Source: Candidatus Levyibacteriota bacterium | Lineage (GTDB): Bacteria; Patescibacteriota; Microgenomatia; Levybacterales; UBA12049 | Assembly (NCBI GenBank): GCA_018061205.1 | Contig: JAGOUP010000019.1 | Coordinates: 1,751-9,010 of the forward strand | Length of the DNA stretch: 7,260 bases | Reading direction: 5' to 3' | Part shown: positions 1-5,598 of the stretch, in pieces | Numbering within the stretch: position 1 is the stretch's first letter | Layout: the number at the start of each line of letters is the position of its first letter | The notes under the pieces: generated by a model | Database searches by the model: none | Told to the model about the DNA's origin: nothing | The model's input: only the letters and a program-made list of their open reading frames with translations | Position numbers and translations under genes: made by a program

Positions 1-34
1 TTTAAAATTTAAAATTAAAAATTTCAAATTATGT

Positions 35-58
35 AATCCGCGATATTCGCGGATTTTT
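35..58 (+). terminator. Intrinsic terminator-like hairpin upstream of dnaJ
   Basis: A perfect 9-bp inverted repeat (35-43 pairs with 47-55, loop TAT) with a GC-rich core is followed by five T residues (54-58). This is the form of a rho-independent terminator and probably ends a plus-strand unit that begins before the window. An alternative is that it lies in the dnaJ leader: a weak promoter-like pair, TTAAAA (9-14) and TGTAAT (32-37) with 17-bp spacing, lies just upstream in AT-rich DNA and would place the hairpin at the transcript start. No CIRCE-type heat-shock operator (TTAGCACTC/GAGTGCTAA) is visible here. Confidence 0.65.
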
Positions 59-71
59 AGTAAATAACCAT

Positions 72-956
72 ATGGCAGAAAAAGATTTTTATACGGTATT
101 AGGAGTAGCAAAAACAGCCAGTGCTGATGAAATAAAAAAAGCATATAGAAAGTTGGCATTGGAGTATCATCCTGATAGAAATAAATCACCAGAAGGTGTT
201 ACAAAATTTAAAGAAATAACGAAGGCTTATGAGGTACTTTCTGATCCGAAAAAGCGAACAACCTATGATCAATTCGGTGCGGCTGCTTTTGAACAAGGAG
301 GCGCCGGTGCAGGTGGTCCTTTTGGAGGAGCAGGTCCATTTGGAGGTACCCAGGGTGGACAGTATGGTCCGTTTTCTTATAGTTATGGAAACGGGGGAGA
401 TTTTGGAGGATTTTCTGACCCTTTTGAAATATTTGAACAATTTTTTGGTGGAGGTTCTCCTTTTGGACAACAACGACAACGCCGCAGTGTCTATTCCATA
501 ACGATTGATTTTATGGAAGCAGTAAAAGGAGTAGCCAAAAAAGTGACTATTGAGGATAAGACACAGACTATTAAAATCCCCGCTGGTGTTGATGATGGTT
601 CACGAATACGATTTGACGCGTATGATATCGTGGTTCGAGTACGTCCCGATAAACGTTTCCAACGAGAAGGATCAGATATTATTACCAATAAAGAACTCCT
701 CTTTACGAAAGCAGCGTTGGGGGAAGTTATCAGTGTCGAAACAGTAGAAGGAATGGTACAAGTACGTATTCCATCAGGTACGCAACCTGATACGGTTATC
801 CGATTGAAAGGAAAAGGAATGCCCCATATACGAGGCTCTGCTCGAGGAGATCATTATCTTCGAATAAAAGTACAAATTCCAAAAAACTTGACGACAAAAC
901 AAAAAGAATTACTTGAGCAATTTGATGGAGAAACTGGGAAAAAAGGGTGGTTCTAA
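72..956 (+). CDS. dnaJ: DnaJ/Hsp40 co-chaperone, zinc-finger-less (class B, CbpA-like)
   Basis: A J-domain co-chaperone of 294 aa expected to stimulate the DnaK ATPase and deliver unfolded clients in the cytoplasm. The J-domain covers about residues 4-69, with the HPD motif at 33-35 and the helix IV motif YDQFG at 65-69. A Gly/Phe-rich linker follows (about 70-135), including the conserved SDPFEIFEQFFGG stretch. The two C-terminal beta domains cover about 139-284 (IPAGVDDGSRIR at 169-180, FQREGSDI at 196-203, LKGKGMPHIRG at 245-255). There are no CxxCxGxG repeats and no cysteine at all, so it is a class B J-protein. The loop after RIR, usually Gly-rich and about 15 residues longer, is cut short (RIRFDAYDIVVRV). 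No Shine-Dalgarno site precedes the ATG, but the J-domain begins right after it, which fixes the start. The next gene follows after 29 bp, so co-transcription is plausible. It could act with the Clp genes downstream, since J-proteins feed DnaK/ClpB disaggregation; that link is inferred. Confidence 0.95.
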   Translation: MAEKDFYTVLGVAKTASADEIKKAYRKLALEYHPDRNKSPEGVTKFKEITKAYEVLSDPKKRTTYDQFGAAAFEQGGAGAGGPFGGAGPFGGTQGGQYGPFSYSYGNGGDFGGFSDPFEIFEQFFGGGSPFGQQRQRRSVYSITIDFMEAVKGVAKKVTIEDKTQTIKIPAGVDDGSRIRFDAYDIVVRVRPDKRFQREGSDIITNKELLFTKAALGEVISVETVEGMVQVRIPSGTQPDTVIRLKGKGMPHIRGSARGDHYLRIKVQIPKNLTTKQKELLEQFDGETGKKGWF

Positions 957-968
957 ATGTGATACTAT

Positions 969-986
969 TAGAGTAATACTACTCTA
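969..986 (+). promoter_or_regulatory. Inverted repeat abutting the start codon of the pilin-like gene
   Basis: TAGAGTA (969-975) and TACTCTA (980-986) are perfect 7-bp complements around the loop ATAC. The last base of the right arm is the A of the ATG at 986, so an RNA hairpin would sit directly on the start codon. No Shine-Dalgarno site is present. TAATAC (974-979) lies at -12 to -7 from the ATG, where the -10 element of a leaderless transcript would be, and TACTAT (963-968) preceded by TG is another possible -10. No convincing -35 was found. A role in translation or transcription is possible but unproven. Confidence 0.4.
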
Positions 987-1360
987 TGAAAATAAAACTG
1001 TCCATTGTTTTCCTCGCTATTATCCAATTCTTTCTTTTGCCTCGTGTTATTTTTGGTGCTATGCAAGATTGTCTTGAAAATCAAGGGTACGTTGATGGAA
1101 TTGGGTGTGTTCCCACAGATACTGGTGGGTTTGTTAGCCAGTTTTATGGTATTGGACTCGGTCTTATTGGTGGTGTCTCAATTCTTTTTATTATTCTTGG
1201 CGGATATTTTATTCTGATGTCGCAAGGGGATCCTTCAAAATTGGCAATAGGGAGAAGTTATATAACCTATGCAGTCATAGGACTTTTACTTGCTATTTTT
1301 GGTTTTATCTTTACTACAGTGATTGCAGTTGACATTTTACGTATACCAGGCTTTAATTGA
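986..1360 (+). CDS. VirB2/TrbC-like small membrane protein (pilin-like, type IV secretion type)
   Basis: A 124-aa protein with the layout of VirB2/TrbC pilin-like subunits as found in CPR genomes. An N-terminal signal peptide (about 1-25, hydrophobic core SIVFLAII, likely cleavage after the FGA at 23-25) is followed by a short extracytoplasmic segment with two cysteines (C29, C41) that could form a disulfide. Two hydrophobic helices follow (about 55-78 and 93-115) joined by a short polar loop, SQGDPSKLAIGRSY. The Gly-rich first helix, the GDPxK loop and the ending VDILRIPGF match the VirB2/TrbC-like family as I remember it. Such proteins form the pilus or the membrane channel entrance of conjugation and type IV secretion systems. 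It lies 29 bp after dnaJ and 49 bp before the VirB6-like gene, consistent with one operon. The stop codon TGA is part of a 12-bp inverted repeat. An unrelated two-helix membrane protein cannot be excluded. No VirB4-type ATPase is seen in the window. Confidence 0.75.
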   Translation: MKIKLSIVFLAIIQFFLLPRVIFGAMQDCLENQGYVDGIGCVPTDTGGFVSQFYGIGLGLIGGVSILFIILGGYFILMSQGDPSKLAIGRSYITYAVIGLLLAIFGFIFTTVIAVDILRIPGFN

Positions 1361-1383
1361 AATAGGAGTAAACTCCTATTTCA
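1358..1383 (+). repeat. Perfect 12-bp inverted repeat spanning the pilin-like gene stop codon
   Basis: TGAAATAGGAGT (1358-1369) and ACTCCTATTTCA (1372-1383) are perfect complements separated by AA. In RNA this gives a stem of about 11 bp with a four-base loop. It starts with the TGA stop of the pilin-like gene and ends 26 bases before the next start codon. No T-tract follows, so it is not a standard terminator. Its core arms AAATAGGA/TCCTATTT recur in the palindrome at 3889-3908. It could be an mRNA-stabilising or processing hairpin, or an operator. Confidence 0.75.
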
Positions 1384-1397
1384 TCCTGTATGAAGCG

Positions 1398-1402
1398 AAG
1401 GA
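1398..1402 (+). promoter_or_regulatory. Shine-Dalgarno site AAGGA of the VirB6-like gene
   Basis: AAGGA lies 7 bases upstream of the ATG at 1410. It is the only clear Shine-Dalgarno site among the five genes, and it decides the start. The alternative in-frame TTG at 1323 would overlap the previous gene and put a 29-residue extension before an obvious signal peptide. Confidence 0.7.
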
Positions 1403-1409
1403 TCCCATT

Positions 1410-3800
1410 ATGAAGAGATTTCTGCCCATTTTGTTTCTGATTCTATTTTTGTTTTCCTCTTTTAGTGTTTTTGCACAGGAGGTACCTACCGCTACTCCTA
1501 TTCCGGCAGCTGGGGTTACTGCGACACCTGTTCCTGTAGCTGCAGCTACCGCTACCCCTACTCCTGATCTTGGAACAACAGGGGCTGCTGCAACACAGCC
1601 TATTCCAGGATGTATTGGGGGGCCTACTGATCCATGGAGATGTGATGAAGAGGTTACTTTTATGGGTAAATCAGCGTCTCGGGCAAAAGACTTTCTCAAT
1701 TGGACAATGGCGCATTATAAATGGGCTGAATATACCGCTGATAATCCAATTGGAACATTTTGGTCTCGTATTCGTAATATTATGTATGGATTGCTTTTCT
1801 TGTTTGTTTTAGCAACTGCCTTTATTTTGATTATTACCAGAGGGAAAAGTATTACCGTTATGAAATTTATTCCCCGGTTTGTTTTTGTACTTATTTTTGC
1901 AACGTTGTCTTTTGCTATTGTGCAATTTCTTTATCAAATCAGCGATATTATCATGGGATTTTTTCTCCAGGGTCCAGGACTCAAGGATGGGACCATTGAT
2001 AAAGATTTGAAAGTAATATCAGGTGATAATTTATTTTTTATTGGATGGAAATATGAAAGTTTTATTGGATACAGATCAACAAATCCATCTGATGCAGAAG
2101 CAGCATTCATGTCAATTTTACTTCTAAAATTAACCTCAATAACCTTTTATATTATGGCAACGCTTCTCTTAATTCGAAAAGTAATTCTTTGGCTATTTAT
2201 TGCAGTATCTCCTGTATTTCCTTTTTTGCTTTTGTACTATCCTATTCGAAATACGGGGAAGATTTGGATTGGTGAATTTTTCCGTTGGCTTTTATATGGC
2301 CCACTGTTTGCTATATTTCTTTATGGCCTTGTTGCCCTTTGGCAATTTCAACCGGTCGGTGCTCCGCTAAATGCAGTAGGTATTCCGCTCAATTTTGAAA
2401 CCAATAAAACAGGTGCTGTTGCTGGAAAAGATATAAAGTATCCAACAGCTATCAATATTGTTATCGGGGGACCAGGACAAACGATTAGTCGGGAAAATAA
2501 TGTAAATCTTCCTGATACGTTTGTATTGTATGTATTTGCACTCATCATGGTATGGGTTGTGACATTTTTCCCATTCATATTACTGCGAATTTTCTTGGAT
2601 CATATGACAAATATGCTCTCGAATGAAAATTGGTTGACGCGACAGATGGGTAAAACGCCATTTCCACCTCCTCAGTCAGGTCCTCCTGCACGGCCAGTTA
2701 TGCCAGCAAATCCGATTATGCCACCTCCTCCATTCTCTCCAAAAGGCGCACCAAGTGGTATGGCAAAGCAAATGCCAACTGGGGCTGCTCTCAGACCTGC
2801 TGATGCTGTAGTAAATCAACAAATTCTCAAGAATGCAAATCTTTCTGTCCCAACTCTTCGAGATATTGCACGTATGGAAACAGCTACTATGAATTCAAGT
2901 GTTGCACAAAATCAAGAAGTTGCGCGTGCACAGCAGTCTCTTCAAAAAATTGCAAATCCTGCTGCAACGACAAATTCGGTAGAACGGTCTCAATATACTA
3001 TGGTTCGTGAGAAATTGACCCAGGAAAGTCAATCAGGAAATCTCTTTGCTAAATCTATTCTCAATGCGGCAAATACCATGAGTGTTGGGTCAATGCCACA
3101 ACAGAGAGTCAGCGATGTTATTCACAAGGTGGCGAATCCAACCATCGTTGTTACTCCGTCAGAAAAAGAACAATTTGCAGCATTGCATGAAAAAGTGATA
3201 GATGCTAGTCAAAAAGGAGACACATTAGCAAAAGCTATTTTGGATTCTACTGCAAGTGCTTCTCAGTTAGAAGATGCGAGTAAAAAAGGTGATAAAGTTG
3301 CCACAGCAGTGTTGGATGCGATAGAGCAGCAATCACTCCAACAGATAAAATTACCGACCGTAAACCGAGTGCAAGCAGTAAGTTTGGATGATTACGAAGC
3401 AGTGAAAAAGATGTGGAAAGAGAATTATCAAAAACTTGAACCACCTGTTGGTGTTGAAAGAAATGAATGGATTTCAAAAGATCAGCAAAAGATTAGTGAC
3501 ACCATTAATTTGCTCAGTTCGCCTGATGCAGTAAAAGAAAAAGAAGGTATGCAAATGGTGAGTAACATTTTGCCATTCCTTATGATTGGTGGTTTCTCAA
3601 AAACAGAAGTTATTGCCTATCTCAAAGCAAAACAGGAAGCCGGAAAAGATGTCTTGGAAGTGGCAAAGGCTAAGGAAGAAGATGAAGAAAGCAAAGTAGT
3701 TGCTGGAACTACAGCAAAAGCAGAACAAAAAACAATGAGCGCTGAAGTAGAAGAAGAACCAAAAGTTCCAAAGGAGTTAGAAGATACACCAAAAGGATGA
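1410..3800 (+). CDS. VirB6/TrbL-like polytopic membrane protein with repeat-containing tail
   Basis: A 796-aa membrane protein. Residues 1-22 form a signal peptide (MKRF, hydrophobic core, likely cleavage after VFA at 20-22). A Thr/Ala/Pro-rich stretch with three TATPxP-like units (27-52) and a short segment with two cysteines (C68, C78) follow. Six hydrophobic segments are predicted at about 125-143, 153-184, 233-254, 257-277, 291-312 and 370-394. After a Pro-rich hinge (417-447) a soluble tail of about 350 residues contains a three-fold repeat (511-642) and an acidic/Lys-rich end. The membrane half resembles VirB6/TrbL-type inner-membrane channel components that CPR genomes encode beside VirB2-like proteins, which is the arrangement here. 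The match is by topology and context; I see no diagnostic motif. Established VirB6 proteins help form the inner-membrane pore of type IV secretion. The function of the long tail is unknown; it may be a cytoplasmic docking platform. The gene ends with TGA, and a 122-bp gap separates it from the Clp genes. Confidence 0.65.
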   Translation: MKRFLPILFLILFLFSSFSVFAQEVPTATPIPAAGVTATPVPVAAATATPTPDLGTTGAAATQPIPGCIGGPTDPWRCDEEVTFMGKSASRAKDFLNWTMAHYKWAEYTADNPIGTFWSRIRNIMYGLLFLFVLATAFILIITRGKSITVMKFIPRFVFVLIFATLSFAIVQFLYQISDIIMGFFLQGPGLKDGTIDKDLKVISGDNLFFIGWKYESFIGYRSTNPSDAEAAFMSILLLKLTSITFYIMATLLLIRKVILWLFIAVSPVFPFLLLYYPIRNTGKIWIGEFFRWLLYGPLFAIFLYGLVALWQFQPVGAPLNAVGIPLNFETNKTGAVAGKDIKYPTAINIVIGGPGQTISRENNVNLPDTFVLYVFALIMVWVVTFFPFILLRIFLDHMTNMLSNENWLTRQMGKTPFPPPQSGPPARPVMPANPIMPPPPFSPKGAPSGMAKQMPTGAALRPADAVVNQQILKNANLSVPTLRDIARMETATMNSSVAQNQEVARAQQSLQKIANPAATTNSVERSQYTMVREKLTQESQSGNLFAKSILNAANTMSVGSMPQQRVSDVIHKVANPTIVVTPSEKEQFAALHEKVIDASQKGDTLAKAILDSTASASQLEDASKKGDKVATAVLDAIEQQSLQQIKLPTVNRVQAVSLDDYEAVKKMWKENYQKLEPPVGVERNEWISKDQQKISDTINLLSSPDAVKEKEGMQMVSNILPFLMIGGFSKTEVIAYLKAKQEAGKDVLEVAKAKEEDEESKVVAGTTAKAEQKTMSAEVEEEPKVPKELEDTPKG
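2940..3335 (+). repeat. Three-fold degenerate protein repeat in the VirB6-like tail
   Basis: Residues 511-558 and 571-618 align without gaps over 48 positions with 16 identities. The shared features are (I/V)ANP near the start, E..Q(Y/F) in the middle, and SQ.G...AK.IL near the end. A third, partial copy at 621-642 matches the last 22 positions (DAS.KGD..A.A.LD). In DNA the copies are 2940-3083, 3120-3263 and 3270-3335. The units look helical. This suggests duplication of a small helical module; its binding partner is unknown. Confidence 0.65.
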
Positions 3801-3830
3801 TATTCAGCCCTTGACGATTTCGTTAAAATA

Positions 3831-3865
3831 CGCAACAATGATAGTACGCGTTGCGAGACGTTTTT
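3831..3865 (+). terminator. Weak terminator-like hairpin after the VirB6-like gene
   Basis: CGCAAC (3831-3836) pairs with GTTGCG (3850-3855) over a 13-base loop, and TTTTT follows at 3861-3865 after a five-base gap. The distance to the T-run and the large loop make it a poor terminator, so it may only reduce read-through into the Clp genes. The same stretch also holds a promoter-like TTGACG (3811-3816) with AACAAT (3834-3839) at 17-bp spacing, which is an alternative reading. Confidence 0.35.
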
Positions 3866-3866
3866 A

Positions 3867-3872
3867 TATAAT
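3867..3872 (+). promoter_or_regulatory. Consensus -10 hexamer upstream of the Clp gene pair
   Basis: TATAAT (3867-3872) is a perfect sigma-70-type -10 element 51 bp upstream of the first Clp gene. No good -35 hexamer sits 16-18 bp upstream, where the sequence reads around GTACGC. Use of this element would start the transcript near 3879 and place the whole 20-bp palindrome at 3889-3908 in the 5' leader. Confidence 0.4.
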
Positions 3873-3888
3873 TAGGCAAGAATATTGT

Positions 3889-3908
3889 CAAATAGGATAT
3901 CCTATTTG
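3889..3908 (+). repeat. Perfect 20-bp palindrome in the leader of the Clp gene pair
   Basis: CAAATAGGAT followed directly by ATCCTATTTG is a perfect palindrome ending 14 bases before the ATG at 3923. Outer complementary segments can extend the fold, either GGCAA (3875-3879) with TTGCC (3909-3913) or TATTGT (3883-3888) with ACAATA (3915-3920). Its arms AAATAGGA/TCCTATTT equal those of the inverted repeat at 1358-1383. It could be a dimeric regulator's operator or an RNA hairpin that controls translation of the Clp genes. Confidence 0.7.
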
Positions 3909-3922
3909 TTGCCCACAATACT

Positions 3923-5590
3923 ATGCTAGGAAATTTATTTACCAGTAAACCAAAACCTATCCCCACGCCCTCCCCTGTGGTAGTCCCTCCATCTATTGCT
4001 CCCGCAGCACCTATGCCAGTACAACCAGTTATGCAGCAACCACAGCCAGCAATGCCACTACAACAACAACCAATGCAACCATTGTCACAAATGCCTGCTT
4101 CTCAGCCAAGCGAGTCCCAACAAGCTGGAGGACAACAAGTAGTTGGTTCGTCTATGCAACCAACACTCCGTAATGATTTGTCTGTATTAACACATTTGGA
4201 TACAAGAACAACAGCAGTATTACAGCAAGCAGAAAAAGAAGCACAAAGACTGCAATTGCAACTTATGATGCCTGAACAACTGTTATATGGGTTATTGTGT
4301 GATGCCCAAATTTTTGACCTTTTACAAACAATTTCAGCAGATGCAGCAAACATTTCTCAAAAATTACAACAAACAGAACAAGCAGGAACGTATACAGCTG
4401 GACAACCAACACTTTCTGAGGATGTATTACAAATTATTGAAAAAGCGTATACTGGTGCTAAAAATCGTGATGCTGAATTTATTACTCCCGAAGATTTATT
4501 CATGACGATGTTTACTCAAGCTCCAACGGTTACAGCATTTTTGAGTGCACAAGGAATAACAAAAGAAAAAATAACAGAAAAACTGGATAAATCAACAGAA
4601 TATGTAACAGGCAAAAAATCAGTATTGGACAAATTTGGAATTGATTTAACGCAGGAAGCCAGAGATGGGAAATTGGATCCTATTACAGGACGAGACAAAG
4701 AAATTGAGCGCCTTATTCATATCATGTTACGACGTACAAAAAACAACCCGATTATTATCGGTGAGGCCGGGGTTGGAAAAACAGCCATTGTTGAGGGAAT
4801 GGCACAAAAAATTGTTGCAGGGGACGTGCCAAAGGATCTTTTGGACAAACATATTTTTATGCTGGATTTGGCAGCAATGGTTGCAGGTGCTTCTCATCGA
4901 GGAGAATTTGAAGAGCGGCTTAGAGGGGTTATCAAAGAAACACAACTTTCAGCAGGAAAAATCATTCTTTTTATTGACGAAATTCATACGCTCATTGGTG
5001 CAGGTGACAGCGGAGGAGCTATGGATGCATCAAATATTATAAAACCATATTTGGCTCGTGGTCAGTTGCAAATTATCGGAACAACAACAACAGCAGAATA
5101 TCGTCGATATTTTGAGAAAGATAAAGCATTTGAGAGACGATTTCAAAGTATTACTGCTGACGAGCCATCAGAAGAAGTCGCAATTGCTATGCTGAAAGTA
5201 CTGAGACCAAAATATGAAAAATTTCATCATGTGTCTATTACTGATGAAGCAATTGAAGCAGCAGTAAAACTATCAAAAAAATATATTGGAGAGCGTTATT
5301 TACCTGATAAAGCAATTGATTTATTAGATGAAGCAGCAGCTGAAGTAAAACTGAAAGCAGCTGGGTTATCACATGATGTTATAGAAGAACCGAAAAAAGA
5401 AAAAGAAACGATTGATATACCAAAAGAAGCAGCAGCTGATCAAAAAGTAGTTCCAGCACCACCGGATGTTGCAGTAGCTAGCAATGGTATTGTGACACCA
5501 TTGCCTGTGCAACAGCCCGTGCAGCCAGTACAGCCTATGCCAATACAAACAAGTGGTGGTGCGCAGATGCAACCACAAGCAGGTGTGTAA
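3923..5590 (+). CDS. Clp/Hsp100 N-domain and AAA-1 ring protein (first half of a split Clp ATPase)
   Basis: A 555-aa protein equal to the first half of a ClpA/ClpB/ClpC-type unfoldase. A Pro/Gln/Met-rich tail (about 10-80) precedes a two-repeat Clp N-domain (about 90-222, with MMPEQLLYGLL and ITPEDLFMTMF as the paired repeat cores). The AAA-1 module covers about 235-480: DLTQEARDGKLDPITGRDKE, Walker A GEAGVGKT (280-287), Walker B with D352 and E353 in FIDEIHTLIGAG, sensor-1 region GTTTTAEYRRY, arginine finger pair R405/R406 in AFERRF, and sensor-2 type GERYLPDKAIDLLDEA (456-471). ATP hydrolysis therefore looks intact. The pore loop reads AGASHRGEFEERL with H325 where Tyr is usual. The protein stops just after AAA-1: no M-domain coiled coil, only a charged stretch and a Pro/Gln-rich tail (about 488-555). 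The AAA-2 ring is encoded by the next gene, 8 bp away, so the two products probably assemble together. The start ATG has no Shine-Dalgarno site. A frameshifted full-length gene is the main alternative. Confidence 0.88.
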   Translation: MLGNLFTSKPKPIPTPSPVVVPPSIAPAAPMPVQPVMQQPQPAMPLQQQPMQPLSQMPASQPSESQQAGGQQVVGSSMQPTLRNDLSVLTHLDTRTTAVLQQAEKEAQRLQLQLMMPEQLLYGLLCDAQIFDLLQTISADAANISQKLQQTEQAGTYTAGQPTLSEDVLQIIEKAYTGAKNRDAEFITPEDLFMTMFTQAPTVTAFLSAQGITKEKITEKLDKSTEYVTGKKSVLDKFGIDLTQEARDGKLDPITGRDKEIERLIHIMLRRTKNNPIIIGEAGVGKTAIVEGMAQKIVAGDVPKDLLDKHIFMLDLAAMVAGASHRGEFEERLRGVIKETQLSAGKIILFIDEIHTLIGAGDSGGAMDASNIIKPYLARGQLQIIGTTTTAEYRRYFEKDKAFERRFQSITADEPSEEVAIAMLKVLRPKYEKFHHVSITDEAIEAAVKLSKKYIGERYLPDKAIDLLDEAAAEVKLKAAGLSHDVIEEPKKEKETIDIPKEAAADQKVVPAPPDVAVASNGIVTPLPVQQPVQPVQPMPIQTSGGAQMQPQAGV

Positions 5591-5598
5591 CAATATAT

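Noticed and set aside
1..71. CIRCE/HrcA heat-shock operator upstream of dnaJ
   Set aside because: The hairpin here has arms AATCCGCGA/TCGCGGATT with a 3-base loop, not TTAGCACTC-N9-GAGTGCTAA.
186..479. Minus-strand and alternative-frame ORFs over the dnaJ, VirB6-like and Clp genes
   Set aside because: They lie fully inside genes with strong family motifs, have no start signals and encode unconvincing proteins, so they are shadows of the real frames.
1323..1409. Extended start (TTG at 1323) for the VirB6-like gene
   Set aside because: It would overlap the previous gene, run through the 12-bp inverted repeat and place 29 unrelated residues before a clear signal peptide. The ATG at 1410 has an AAGGA site at ideal distance.
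3923..4160. CAA/CCA-rich start of the first Clp gene as a tandem DNA repeat or CRISPR-like array
   Set aside because: The repetition comes from Gln/Pro/Met codons in low-complexity protein. There is no regular unit length and there are no spacers.
5390..5598. Programmed -1 frameshift joining the two Clp genes, suggested by the A-runs near 5393-5398 and 5442-5446
   Set aside because: A -1 shift does lead into the second gene's frame, but that frame has a TGA at 5413-5415 and a TAG at 5479-5481, both downstream of those A-runs. No slippery sequence is seen between 5482 and the TAA at 5588.
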